From: an uncultured Clostridium sp.
GTDB taxonomy: Bacteria > Bacillota > Clostridia > TANB77 > CAG-508
Direction: 5' to 3'
NCBI GenBank assembly: GCA_947648905.1
Contig: CANSPP010000001.1
Coordinates: 1 to 64,000 of the forward strand
DNA: 64,000 nt
Positions 8,031-18,899 of the stretch are shown here, piece by piece. The position numbers and the translations under genes are program-made. Numbering within the stretch: the first letter of the stretch is position 1; each line of letters begins with the position of its first letter. The notes under the pieces were generated by a model. The model worked only from the letters and a program-made list of their open reading frames with translations. It was not told where the DNA came from and made no database searches.

Positions 8031-11000
8031 CTAATTAGACATTTTTAATAATATTTCGTCCTTTGTTTTTTGGTCTATATAATTGTACTTGTTGTCATTT
8101 TGTTTCGAATTAAATCCACATATTGAGTGATACTTACAATATGCGCAAGGTGTGTTTCCTTTTTTATTATATGGTTTTAAGTCGATTTTACCACTTAAAA
8201 TTTCTTTTCCTATGTCTTTTATTGTTTTGTAAATATAGTCTTGCAAGATTTTGAATTCTTCTTGTTTTACTCCATTTGTCCATTTCTCGTTGATTGCTCC
8301 TGATGTTGTTAGTGCTGCTGGTACTAGTTTTGAGCTTCCTGTTTTTAGTGTGTTGTCATTCATTTTTATGATTTTTACGTCTGCTATTATTAGACCTTTC
8401 ATTTTGAAGTTTTTTCTGATTAGTTCTTCTATTTCTTCTTCTGTCATTTTTTTGTCTGCTTTTACCATTTGCTCTAATAGTGAGAAATAGAAAATTCCTG
8501 CTGGCATTATGTCTGATTGTTTGCATATTGCGTCTGTATATGTTAGTAGTTGTATTTGTAAGCCTGCATATACTTCATTTAAATCAATGTTTTTTGCTGA
8601 TGATTTGTAGTCTATGATTCTTAAGTATTTTCCGGTCTTCGCTATTTGCTGTGTCTATTCTGTCTATTTTTCCTGTTATTTCAATCTTTTTGCCATTTTC
8701 TAATTCTAGGATGATTGGTTTGTATTCGCCTTTTTTGCCGAATTCTATTTCTGTTCCTGATATGCTGAAGTCGCTATATATAATTGTTTGTATTATATAT
8801 TTTAGTGCTTTTGATACTATCTTTTTTAGTCTTCTTACTAGCACTTTATATTTCGCTGTTGCTGTGAATACAAAGTTTTTACTTAAACTTAAATTTTCGT
8901 CAATTATTTTTGATACAATTTTTGCAATTTGCTCTTCTTCTAATTCTGCTAAATTTAAGCCTTCTTCATTTACTTGATCAAAAAATTGGTCAATTGTTTC
9001 GTGCATAAATGAACCTGTATTGAAGCTTTGTACTCTTAGTGTTTCTCGTTCTTTTAGGTTTAGCCCATATTCTAAGTAATATGAAAATGGACAACTTCTG
9101 TATCTTTCTAGTCTTGATACACTTGTGTTGAGTGTGTTTCCATATAGTTTATCAATATTTTCTTGTGATATATCTTTTGGTATATTTGTGTATTTTAGTG
9201 CTTCTAGGTCTTCTTGTAATTTGTTACTCCATTCTATTTGATTTTTATAATAGTTATAAATTTCGTACCAAATGTCATCTATTTTTTCTTTGTTTTTTAG
9301 TTTTGATATATTTTCTATTAATTCTTCGTATGTAATTATAGTGTTTACAACTTCATAATTTTTATTTATTACATCGCTTTTTTCTTCTAGTTTAGGAAAT
9401 ATTCTTTTTATTTTATTCAATAGTATTGATGGTCTTTGCGTTTTTCCTTCGCTGTCTGCTGATGTGTATGATAGATATAACTTCTTTTCTGCTGTTGTGA
9501 ATGCTTTGTAGATGTTGAAGTTGTCTTCATATAAATTTTCAATTGTACCTTTTGCAAGCTCTATGTTGTGCTCTTTTAGTTTTTCTCTGTCAGCATCATT
9601 TAAAAATCCCTCGTCTTTATTCACGCTTGGGAATACTCCATCATTTAGTCCTATTATAAATACAGCTTGTACTTTATGGCTTCTTGACCTTTCTACATCT
9701 CCAAATATTACTTGGTCCTGAGTTCCTGGGATTTTTCCAAGTCCACTATTTTTTAGTCCTATTTTTAATATTTTGCTGTAGCCATCTATTGTCATTTTGT
9801 CATCTTTAAAAATTAATATAATTTCATCTAAAATGTCCATAATTATTTGATAGCTCATTTTATATTCATTTACTAAATCTAGCAAATTTCTTTGTTCTAA
9901 TTCTTGTATTTTATTTAATATTTTTTCTTCTATTTCTTGTGTTTGTATAAATTGATAAATTGCTTTTGTAATTCCTGTTGCAGTTCTTTCTTTTTTTATT
10001 TCTTCTTGCAATTTTAATAATGGGTTTATAATCTCTTTTCTTAATTGATTTAGTCTCTCGACTTCTTGCTTTTTATTTTCATTGTCTAACTCATATATAA
10101 AATCTTTTTTCCATTTATTTTGCTTTATTCCCCATTTGTTACAATAGTTTTCTAGTTTGAATATTTCGTCATTTTCTATGTTACAAAATCCTAACTTTAT
10201 ATAACTAAATACCGCTTCATTTGCAAAGTTTTTATTTAGCACCTCAAGTATTGCTAATATGTATTGAATTATTATGTTTTGGTTTAAATCTCTTTTTTCG
10301 TCTATAAATACTGGTATATCATATTGATTAAAAATTGCTCTAACTAGTGAAGAATAGTTTTCTATATTTTTTGTAATTATAGCAATATCTTTATATCTTA
10401 GTTTTTCTTCTCTTACTGCCTTTTTTATTTTTTTAGCAACTTGCTCTATCTCTGAATACTCATTTTTAGCTAAAAACAACTCTATATTTTCCACATTTTT
10501 TTCATATTTTGTGGATTTTATATTGTAGATATTTTCACTTAAATGTTTTAATTCTTCTGTTTTAAATCTATATGTTCTCTCTAAGTTTACTGGCTCTTCT
10601 ATTTTTAAAGCATTTTCTTCTGATAAATTTAGCAATTTTCTTACTGTTATTTTATTTGAATAATATATATCTTTATCTGGATTTGTATCTGTTTCCAAAT
10701 TATCTACGCAAACTGTTATATTTACTTGCTTTGCTTGTTTTACAAGCTCTTTTATTACTTCATATTCCTGTTTTGTAAAACCTGCAAACTCGTCTATATA
10801 TATTATACTATCTTTTACAATATCGGTCTTATCTAGGTTATTAGATAGAAAATCCAATAAATCTGTTTCATCAATGTAATGGTCTACAATCTTTTCTTCG
10901 AACTTCTCGTAAATTAATGCCATATCTGCTAACTTTGTTCTCAAATATGCATCTTCATTGTTAGTTGCTTCTTCTTTTAAAACATCTACACTCACTTTAT

Positions 11001-11379
11001 GTTTCTTGAACTCTGTAATCGCTCTCATACTTAAGTCTATATTCTCATCAGTTTTACCTAAAAACTTCAAGTCAGATTTATACTGACTTAAAATTGAATA
11101 TATCAGCATTGCCTTTCCACACTTAGAAAGACTAGTTTTATTACTTCCACCAACTTCGTTTAACACTCTATATGCCATTCTACTCAAAGTAACAACCTCT
11201 GCATTCATTACAGCATTTGTCCTTAAAGTATCCATCAGCTTTTGCTCTGCTGTAAAAGAAAATTGCTCTGGTGTAATTACATAAATCTTCTTCTCTTTTT
11301 CAATTAAACTTGCTATCTCAGAAAAGCAGTAGCTACTTTTACCGCTACCAGGTTTTCCATATATAATTCTTAGCGCCAT
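8031..11379 (-). CDS. addB: AddB-type ATP-dependent nuclease subunit, with +1 shift at CGG
   Basis: Subunit of the AddAB helicase-nuclease, which resects double-strand breaks. The start is ATG 11377-11379 with a GGAAG box. The N-terminus has a Walker A (YGKPGSGKSS). The C-terminal nuclease shows GSFMHE, then GKIDRID, then DYK, and the Fe-S cysteines RSCPF and CAYCKYHSIC. The zero frame breaks at CGG 8632-8634, between GKIDRID and the catalytic DYK. +1 reading gives ED-G-KYLRIIDYKSSAKN and continues to 8031, 1115 residues in total, the expected AddB length. A conventional ORF call fuses this gene to the upstream DUF2207 gene because that gene also has a shift site. addA is not in the window. 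Confidence 0.92.
8632..8634 (-). other. +1 frameshift site at CGG (addB)
   Basis: GAC CGG AAA in the zero frame; +1 gives GAC GGA AAA TAC (D-G-K-Y), leading directly into the nuclease motif LRIIDYK. Confidence 0.93.
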
Positions 11380-11408
11380 TTCGCCACTTCCTTTCTTAAA
11401 ACATGCAA

Positions 11409-13524
11409 TTAGAATGCTCCACCGCCTCCGCCGTGAACCGCCTCCGCCAGAGAATCCGCCGCCTCCTGAGAAGCCACCGCCTCCACCGCTTGAAAATCCT
11501 CCGCCTGATCCGCCTCCAGATGATTTCATTGCTTTTCCTAGTGTTTCGTTATATGTTCTTAAAAATCTTCTGTCTAAACTTGCGTACATATAGAATGTGC
11601 TATAGTCTGATGTTATAAGGTCTAATAATTCTTCGTTTGCTAATAAATTTTCTAAGTCGTCGTCTAAGTTTAGTCCTTTTATTCTTTTTATTATCTTTTT
11701 TGATATTCCAAAACTTACTGCATATGCTAAGTATTTTTCCCATAGTGTTACGTGTTCTACATCTCTTTCGTCTAGTAATGTGTTTTCTAGTTTGTATCTT
11801 AGTGTGTTTAGTTTGCTGTAATCTCCTATTAGGTTTGCATTGTTTTTTAACATTAGGTTGTCTGTTAGTATTAGTATTGTAGCAATACATATTAAGAATT
11901 CGTCTGCTACTAGATAACTTCCTTTTGTTAATATTCCTGTTGCTAGCATTATTATTCCGAAAAGTACTAATAGACTTATTGTTGTTGTTACTATTTTTTG
12001 TCCTGATACTCTTTGGACTGCTTTGTTTAAACTATGCCTTATCATAATTATTACATTCAAGAATATACTTATTAATCCTAGTGCTAATGGCCAAATACAT
12101 ATTAACATCATAAAGATTGACGCTTGTGTTTCGAACATATTTAGTCCATTGTATCCTATATGTTTTATTACAACAATTACTGCTATTATGAATAAAAACA
12201 TATTGAATACTCGTAATACTTTTGGTACGCTTTGCTTGTTTGCTCCTAGTCTTGCCATATTACTTTCTACTAGTCTGTTTAACTCTTTAAATTTTGTATT
12301 TGCGTCTTTTTCTTTTGGCATTTCTTTTAATCTGTCAGACAATTCTACTGAATCTTTTTTATCAAATACCCAGTCATAGACGTATTTTTGCATACTGTCC
12401 ATTTCACATTCTTTTTCTGGCACTTTTTCTATTCCATATAAGTATCTTCCACCAGTTAATTTATCTCTAATTTCTAATTTTATATTTCCTTTGTCTATTA
12501 AATTTAGTATTTCTGCTATGATGTCTCTCGCAAGTATGTTCCTACTTCCTTGAATGCATCCAGCCATTATTGCATTATATTTCTCAAATAGATAATCTTC
12601 TTCTATATTTTCTACCATATATTTTTTGTCTTTTTCATATACTAGCAATAAAATTATCCAATAAATTAATAGGCATACTCCCATAATTATTACATTTCTT
12701 GTAAAAGCTTGTTTTTCTTCTTTGTGTTCAATTATATCGTTTTCATTTTCTCGCACTATTTCGGTTGCTTCTATTCCTGATTTTTTTACTGAATTCGGTA
12801 TGTTTGAATTGTCAAACAAAACTCTTGCTGCAACATATTCTCCTGCCTGTACATTTCTCACTTTAAAATTTGCGTGAGTGTTTGATATTATTTCTGATTT
12901 TCCGTTATATGGTCCATGTCCCCATACTTTTATTTCTGATTTATTTGTTGGTATGTATATATCTATATTTAGGCTATTTATGGCACATTCCCAGTCTCCA
13001 CCAATAAAATTATAATATAATTCTGCTGTGTCATTATGTCTTACACATAAGTTTTTTATTGTATATTTTATTTTAAACGTTTTAGTTTCGTTTTCTGATG
13101 GTGAATACACCTTAACTTTGTATATTTGTGATGTATTTTCAATTGTGTAAATTCCATCTTGTCCATTTCTTCCATATGACGAATTATTATATTCAATTTC
13201 GCTACTTCCCGCTATTTTGCTTACACTTTCCACAGTTATTCCCGAACCTGTGTATAAGTTGTTATTTATTTTGTTGTTTTTTATTATGTCTGCATATTCG
13301 TTACTTGTTTTGTTATATGGAACTGTTATATATATTCCATTATATTGACCATTAAATTTATATGTAAGTGTTTGCTCTACAGCAACTGAGCCATCTTCCT
13401 TTACATTTGCTTGTATATCCATATCTTCAATGTGGTAGCTTTTTGCTTCTACTTTATTTTGAATTAGTATTATTCCTATTGCTACCACTATTATTAACAT
13501 TAGTTTTTTTATCTGATTTCTCAT
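11409..13524 (-). CDS. DUF2207 membrane protein with Gly-rich tail, +1 shift at CGG
   Basis: 704 residues after the shift. A signal peptide (about 1-27), an extracellular DUF2207 domain beginning YHIEDMDIQANV, a transmembrane helix near residue 275, more helices near 430-560, and a C-terminal run of GGGGF-type repeats match the DUF2207 family of unknown function. At CGG 11431-11433 the zero frame (TCA CGG CGG AGG CGG) would read Arg-rich and run on into addB. +1 reading gives S-GGGGGAF and TAA at 11409-11411, the usual ending of this family. addB starts 29 bases further on, so the two are probably one operon. Confidence 0.88.
11431..11433 (-). other. +1 frameshift site at CGG (DUF2207 gene)
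   Basis: TCA CGG CGG in the zero frame; +1 gives TCA GGC GGA GGC GGT GGA GCA TTC TAA. This is the only site where a second CGG follows directly in the zero frame. Confidence 0.88.
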
Positions 13525-13553
13525 TTACATTCTCCTTTTATCTTTTGCTACAT

Positions 13554-13586
13554 TGGGACATTTGGGGACGTTTCTTTTTTGTCCCT
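13554..13586. repeat. GGGGACG-type intergenic repeat
   Basis: GGGACATTTGGGGACGTTTC followed by TTTTTTGTCCC, between the DUF2207 gene and the OGG gene; near-identical to the copy at 2795-2827. Confidence 0.7.
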
Positions 13587-14451
13587 ATGCTTCTCTTCTC
13601 CAATAAAATAAGTATTGTTGAGCAAGTCCTGCTAAATTTCCGAATTTTTCTTGTGCTATTTTTTCTATTTGTTTTTTACTTACTTTTGTTTCGTCTTCTT
13701 GTTTTATGTATAAGTCATTCATAACTCTTCTTACCCATACATCTATTGGAAATACTTCAAATCTTTTTAAGTCTGAAAATAGTAATATGCAGTCTGCTAC
13801 TTTTGGTCCTACTCCTGATAATTTTAGTAGTTCCTCTCTTACTTCTATGGTATTTGGATTTTGCTTCATTTTTTCTAAGTCTACTTGTTTTTCTAATATC
13901 ATTTTTGTTGTTTCGTATAGTCTGATGTCTCTAAATCCTAGCCCTAGTTTTCTGTATTCTTCTATACTTACGTTTTTTAGTTGTTCTGGTGTTGGGAATG
14001 TGTAATATTTTTTTCCGTTGAATTCTATTTCATTTCCGTATTTTTCTGATAGTCTTTCTATTATACCTTTTATTCTTGGTATGTTGTTGTTTGCTGATAT
14101 TATGAATGATATTATTGTTTCCCACAAGTCTTGATTTAATATTCTTATTCCTTGCCCATATTCTATACTTGTTTTCATATTGTCATCTATTTTTGCTAAC
14201 TTTTCTTTTATCTCTTCATAGTTTCTGTTTAAGTCAAAGTAGTTCTCTACTTCTTCCTTTATGTCATTTTCACATATTCCTTGAAATGTTATTTGCTCAT
14301 TTTCTTTTTTTACGTTTAATACGTTGTTTTTGAATATTCCTGTGTAGCTTCCGTCTTCTTGCTTATTCCATCTGAAGCATTGCCCACAGTCAAATATGTC
14401 TTTTAGTTCAAATGAGCTTTCTTTTTTTATTGTATATTTTTGTTCTTTCAT
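13585..14451 (-). CDS. 8-oxoguanine DNA glycosylase / AP lyase (OGG family)
   Basis: 288 residues. An N-terminal OGG_N-like beta domain (FDCGQCFRW) is followed by a helix-hairpin-helix glycosylase domain: LWETIISFIISANNNIPRI, GLGFRDIRLYETT, then LSGVGPKVADCILLF with the catalytic Lys, and FPIDVWVRR with the catalytic Asp. It removes oxidised guanine and nicks the abasic site. The size and the FDCGQCFRW start match the clostridial OGG1-like group. Upstream of it lies a gap and then yitT; downstream is the DUF2207-addB pair. Confidence 0.9.
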   Translation of the reverse strand: MKEQKYTIKKESSFELKDIFDCGQCFRWNKQEDGSYTGIFKNNVLNVKKENEQITFQGICENDIKEEVENYFDLNRNYEEIKEKLAKIDDNMKTSIEYGQGIRILNQDLWETIISFIISANNNIPRIKGIIERLSEKYGNEIEFNGKKYYTFPTPEQLKNVSIEEYRKLGLGFRDIRLYETTKMILEKQVDLEKMKQNPNTIEVREELLKLSGVGPKVADCILLFSDLKRFEVFPIDVWVRRVMNDLYIKQEDETKVSKKQIEKIAQEKFGNLAGLAQQYLFYWRREA

Positions 14452-14590
14452 TGTTTATCGCCTCTTTTTTATTTTACAATATATATGCTTGTTTTTCAAG
14501 AAAGAAACTTTAAAATTATTCAAAATAACATAGGTTGTGATTGGAAAAATGCAATCCCTCTTGTAATTGCTTTGCTGTCAATATGATATT

Positions 14591-15457
14591 TTATTCCTGC
14601 AACTTTTTAAACCCAAGTCCCACAACCTCTCTAGAATTTGTTATAATCATAAAACAGTACGGATCTATTTTTCTTGCAGCAAGTTTAATTCTAGAAACAT
14701 CTCGTCTAGAAGCTGCACACATAAGTACCAACTTTTCTTGATTTGTATACATTCCCTTTCCATAAAGCCCTGTTGCTCCTCTACGAACTTTTTCTTCTAT
14801 CTCTTTTGCTATTTGCTCATTTTTATCAGAAATAATAATAAGTAACTTTGTAAAATAAATTCCTTCAAAAGCAATATCAATCAATTTTCCCATCAGATAT
14901 ATTGCAATTGCAGAATATAGACCTATCTCAACTTTTTTAAAAACTAGCATATTTATTGTTACAATAATTGCATCAATTATAATTATTATATTGCTTGTTC
15001 TTATTGTTGGATTATATGCCCTTGCTATAAAACTAACTAAATCGCTTCCACCTGTTGATGTTCTACACTTTAGCAATACTGCAGTTCCTAAACCTGTTAT
15101 TATTCCACCATACACGCAGGCTAGAAACCTGTCTTGTGTTAATGGCTCAAATTTATCTAATATATCGATAAATGCTGAGAGTGCTATTGTTCCAATTATT
15201 GATTTTATAAAAAATGTTTTTCCTACTTTGAACATTGCAATTATGAATAATGGAATGTTGACTAGTAATACCATTGTTCCCATTGGTATTTTAAATAAAT
15301 AGTAAGTGATTGTTGCAATTCCAGATACTCCACCTGTTGATAGTTGGTTGGGTAACAAAAATAGCGATACTCCTAAAGCAATTATGAATGCTCCTAATAT
15401 CGTTCCACCAATCTCTATTAATATTTCTTTTATATTGATTTTCTCTTCTAAATACAT
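14591..15457 (-). CDS. YitT family membrane protein (DUF161 + DUF2179)
   Basis: 288 residues. Five to six hydrophobic helices fill about residues 15-200 (for example GTILGAFIIALGVSLFLLP and TGGVSGIATITYYLF), followed by a soluble DUF2179 domain (ISDKNEQIAKEIEEKV, GATGLYGKGMYT, RDVSRIKLAARKIDP). The family is widespread in Firmicutes; its transport substrate is not established. A separate gene between OGG and the radical SAM gene. Confidence 0.88.
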   Translation of the reverse strand: MYLEEKINIKEILIEIGGTILGAFIIALGVSLFLLPNQLSTGGVSGIATITYYLFKIPMGTMVLLVNIPLFIIAMFKVGKTFFIKSIIGTIALSAFIDILDKFEPLTQDRFLACVYGGIITGLGTAVLLKCRTSTGGSDLVSFIARAYNPTIRTSNIIIIIDAIIVTINMLVFKKVEIGLYSAIAIYLMGKLIDIAFEGIYFTKLLIIISDKNEQIAKEIEEKVRRGATGLYGKGMYTNQEKLVLMCAASRRDVSRIKLAARKIDPYCFMIITNSREVVGLGFKKLQE

Positions 15458-15508
15458 AAAATCACCTTTATTACAATTATTTGTAAATCTAGGTGATTTT
15501 ATTCGTTT

Positions 15509-16552
15509 TTAGTTGTCATATGTTTTTGTTATTTCTACTTTTGATTTTCCTTGTTTCATTTTTTCATCTTGTTTTAGTATTAAGTCTACATCATATGTAT
15601 CTTTTAATTTTTGTACATTTTCTTTTTTATGACCAATTACGTTATTTGCGTCTATTGGTGATACTGTAACTTCTACTTCTTTTACTTTCATATTTAGTTT
15701 TTTGATTTTTCCTACTATTGCATCATACCACATTCCTGATTCTACTAGTTGCCTAAATGCTGGGTGATATGGTCCTGCTACTACTTCACTTTCTTTTCTT
15801 CCTGGTTCTGATATTTCGTCAGTATTTTGAAGTCCTACTCTTATTATATCTATTTTTTTGTCTGCAAAAAGCCTTACTATTTCTTTGCAGATCTCTACTG
15901 CTTGTACTACTGATAATGGCTGATATGTTCCTTTTTCATATTCTTTTTCTAGTTTTGTGTTTTTTACTACTAGAACTGGGTATATTCTTACCATTTTAGG
16001 TTTTAGTTTTATTAGAGCTTTTGCTGTGTTTATTTCGTCAATTCTAGTGCTTTCTGGCAAGCCTACCATCATTTGATGTCCTAACTTGAAACCATACCAT
16101 CTAATCATTTTTGATGCTTTTTTTACATCTTCAAATGTGTGTCCTCTATTTGCTCTTTTTAGAATATAATCATTTGCTGATTGTACCCCTAATTCTATTG
16201 TTTTTACTTTGTATTTTTTTAACCTTTTTAGTGTTTCTTTATCTATACAGTCTGGTCTTGTTGATATTCTTATACTTTCTACTTTTCCATTTTTTATGTA
16301 TTCGTATGCAACTTGTAATAGTTCTTCTTGTTTTTCTTTTTCTATTGCTGTAAAACTTCCTCCGAAAAATGCTATTTCTATTTGTGCGTCTTCTGTTTTT
16401 ATACTTTTTAGGTAATCTTCTATTATTTCTTTTGCTTTTTCTTTTGTCATTTTTTCTTTTTGTCCACTTATTGATTTTTGATTGCAGAATATACAATCAT
16501 TTGGGCATCCTAGGTGTGGTACAAATATTGGTATTATGTATTGCTTTTTCAT
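15509..16552 (-). CDS. Radical SAM protein, Elp3/YhcC-like
   Basis: 347 residues. CPNDCIFC near residue 16 is the CxxxCxxC [4Fe-4S] motif of radical SAM enzymes. AFFGGSFTAI and ISTRPDCID follow, as in the Elp3-type SAM core, then ELGVQSAND. The C-terminal domain (from about 240) has no acetyltransferase motif. The family's substrate is not known; it usually sits beside rnc, as here (16 bases after it), so co-transcription with RNase III is likely. Confidence 0.85.
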   Translation of the reverse strand: MKKQYIIPIFVPHLGCPNDCIFCNQKSISGQKEKMTKEKAKEIIEDYLKSIKTEDAQIEIAFFGGSFTAIEKEKQEELLQVAYEYIKNGKVESIRISTRPDCIDKETLKRLKKYKVKTIELGVQSANDYILKRANRGHTFEDVKKASKMIRWYGFKLGHQMMVGLPESTRIDEINTAKALIKLKPKMVRIYPVLVVKNTKLEKEYEKGTYQPLSVVQAVEICKEIVRLFADKKIDIIRVGLQNTDEISEPGRKESEVVAGPYHPAFRQLVESGMWYDAIVGKIKKLNMKVKEVEVTVSPIDANNVIGHKKENVQKLKDTYDVDLILKQDEKMKQGKSKVEITKTYDN

Positions 16553-16568
16553 AGATTTTACCTCTTTT

Positions 16569-17243
16569 CTATTTTAAATTTTCCAAAGCTTTTTTAGCTG
16601 CTTGCATATGTGCTTCTTTTTTGCTTCTTCCTTCTCCTTTTGCCAACACTTTTCCATTGCATTTTACTTGTGCTTCAAATATTTTGTCGTGGTCTGGACC
16701 TTTTTCTTCTAGTATTTCATATTCGATTTTTACATCTCCATTTGCTTGAAGTTTTTCTTGTAAAACTGTTTTATAGTCTTTATCTCCTACGTGTTTTGTT
16801 GCTTCTTTGATTTCATCTTTTAGGTTATCTATTATAAATTTTTCTGCCTTTTCTATTCCTCCATCTATGTATATTGCAGCAATTACCGCTTCTACACTAT
16901 CTGCTAATATTGCAGGTCTTTGATTTCCGCCACTTTTTTGTTCTGATCTTCCTAAGTACAAGAAATCACTAAAATTATGCAATTTTGCAATCTTGTATAG
17001 GCTTTTTTCGCATACTACTGTTGCTCTAACTTTAGTCATTTCTCCTTCTCTTAGTTTAGGATATTCTTTGTATAAGTATTTGCTAGATATAAATTCTAAA
17101 ATGCTATCTCCTAAAAATTCAAGTTTTTCGTTACTTTCTAAATTGTTTTCATATGCATATGATGTATGTGTTAATGCTTTTTTTAGTAATTCTTTATTTT
17201 TAAATGTATATCCTATGCTTTTCTCTACATTTTCTAGCTTCAT
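16569..17243 (-). CDS. rnc: Ribonuclease III
   Basis: 224 residues. The RNase III signature NEKLEFLGDSILEF is near residue 38, the second metal-binding region is ADSVEAVIAAIYIDGG near 110, and a double-stranded RNA-binding domain follows (DYKTVLQEKLQA to KKEAHMQAAKKAL). It cuts double-stranded RNA in rRNA maturation and RNA turnover. Same strand and spacing as the radical SAM gene downstream. Confidence 0.95.
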   Translation of the reverse strand: MKLENVEKSIGYTFKNKELLKKALTHTSYAYENNLESNEKLEFLGDSILEFISSKYLYKEYPKLREGEMTKVRATVVCEKSLYKIAKLHNFSDFLYLGRSEQKSGGNQRPAILADSVEAVIAAIYIDGGIEKAEKFIIDNLKDEIKEATKHVGDKDYKTVLQEKLQANGDVKIEYEILEEKGPDHDKIFEAQVKCNGKVLAKGEGRSKKEAHMQAAKKALENLK

Positions 17244-17321
17244 TTCTTCACCTCACTTTTGTCTCTTATATTATATACTATTTTGCAAAATTTGCAAGGT
17301 TTTTGTAAGTTTTTCTGCCAT

Positions 17322-17342
17322 TGGGGACGGACCTTTTTGGCA
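17322..17342. repeat. GGGGACG-type intergenic repeat, variant with GGCA
   Basis: CATTGGGGACGGACCTTTTT followed by GGCAT. This variant form (GGACGGACC...GGCA) is shared with 26104-26156. Confidence 0.55.
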
Positions 17343-17465
17343 TATTTTTTTATCTGCAACAAATTTTCCCTTATTCGACTTTTTTTTATTTTTTTATAGA
17401 CATACTAAATTTCTTATTATATAATAATTATGTATTATTTTATTTTAGAAAGTGAGTAAAATTTT

Positions 17466-18872
17466 ATGTTAGATGATAAATATAAAAATAGAAATTTATC
17501 TGAAGTTTTTAAAGAATTAGAAGCGATTAGAAATGACTCTATTGCAGAGCAAACAAAGTCAAAACATACTAATCACAAAGTTAATAATTATACTCAACCT
17601 AATTCTGGGCAAACTATTTCTTGGCAATCTAGCAATTGGGGAAATACTGATAATTCTCAAACTACTATATATGGTAAATCAAAGGACTTATCTTTATCTC
17701 ATATTGTTATTGGTTGCAGTATTTTAATTGCAGCCTTAGTTATATTTTTCCCAAAAACAACTTCTTTTAATGCAAGTTATGCTGCTAAATCAGATTCTCT
17801 AGCAAGTATGTCTGAATTTGAATTAAACAGACATAGAATTAATATACAAAATATTATCTCTGAGAATTCAAATATGGATAGAGTAAAAGAGCAAGTTGTT
17901 GAAGAACGTGATGTTGAGTTTGAAACTACATATAATAACAATGGAACTCTTCCAAAAGGTGAAGAAATTGTTACACAAGAAGGTGTTCTTGGTAAGGACA
18001 GAGTAGAAGCTGTAAAAACTTATGAAAATGGTGAATTTGTAGAAGAAATTTTATTAAATAGAACTAAAATAACTGAGCCAACTCCAAAAGTAATTGAACT
18101 TGGTACTTCTGAATTTTTGGCTAAACACAAAGTTCATTTAAAAGATACTATGTACTTTACAAAGGCTACTAAATTAAAACAAGAAGCTGACAATTCTTCT
18201 GTTGATGTTGCAGAGGTTAAACAAAGTTTAGATGTTACATTGTTAGAACTTCCAAACGAAGACTGGGCAAAAGTTTCTTTTGATAGTATAGAAGGATATG
18301 TTCCAACAGCTAGTTTAACATCAGCTGCTTCAACACCAAATATAGTTGAAAAAAATAGAATTCAAAGAATATTACTTAAAGTTAATATAGATATGGAACT
18401 TAATAAGGTAAGTGGATTAACTTTAAATGATTATAAAAAGATATTTACAGGATTACAAAATGATACTAACAAGGTATTTGAAAATAATTATCAAGTATTT
18501 TACAATATTGAAAAGAAATATAACATAAACGGAATTTTCTTGGCATCTATGGCAATTCACGAAAGTGGTTGGGGTACTTCTCAAATATCACAAGAAAAAC
18601 ATAATTTGTTTGGTTATGGTTCTTATGACAGTACACCTTATGAATCTTCTTTTGAATTTGCTGATTATTCTGAAGGAATCGAAACTGTTGCTAAATCTTT
18701 AGTTAAGTATTATTTAAACCCTGCTGGTACTAAAATATATGATGGCGAGACTGCTAGTGCTTGGTACTTTAATGGTCCGACATTATCAGGCGTTAATGAG
18801 AGATATGCTTCAGATAAAGAATGGCATAAAAAAGTATATAATTATATGGAGATGTTATATAACAGACTTTAA
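17466..18872 (+). CDS. Cell-wall glucosaminidase with G5-like and SH3-like domains
   Basis: 468 residues. A cytoplasmic N-terminus of about 75 residues precedes one transmembrane helix (about 77-95). A G5-like segment follows (about 135-205, with GEEIVTQEGVLGKDRVEAV), then an SH3-like segment (about 220-280), then a glucosaminidase domain (about 330-468) with catalytic-region AIHESGWGTSQ and NLFGYG. It is likely a membrane-tethered peptidoglycan hydrolase. It starts on the + strand with its own promoter region, divergent from rnc, and is followed 27 bases later by a second exported protein. Confidence 0.85.
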   Translation: MLDDKYKNRNLSEVFKELEAIRNDSIAEQTKSKHTNHKVNNYTQPNSGQTISWQSSNWGNTDNSQTTIYGKSKDLSLSHIVIGCSILIAALVIFFPKTTSFNASYAAKSDSLASMSEFELNRHRINIQNIISENSNMDRVKEQVVEERDVEFETTYNNNGTLPKGEEIVTQEGVLGKDRVEAVKTYENGEFVEEILLNRTKITEPTPKVIELGTSEFLAKHKVHLKDTMYFTKATKLKQEADNSSVDVAEVKQSLDVTLLELPNEDWAKVSFDSIEGYVPTASLTSAASTPNIVEKNRIQRILLKVNIDMELNKVSGLTLNDYKKIFTGLQNDTNKVFENNYQVFYNIEKKYNINGIFLASMAIHESGWGTSQISQEKHNLFGYGSYDSTPYESSFEFADYSEGIETVAKSLVKYYLNPAGTKIYDGETASAWYFNGPTLSGVNERYASDKEWHKKVYNYMEMLYNRL

Positions 18873-18899
18873 TTTAAACTTTTTCGATAGGAGTAACAA

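Noticed and set aside
8584..13524. A single DUF2207-AddB fusion protein
   Set aside because: The joining segment reads RRRRWSILIACFKKGSGE only in the zero frame after CGG CGG; the +1 frame gives the normal DUF2207 ending and stop, and addB has its own ATG and ribosome binding site.
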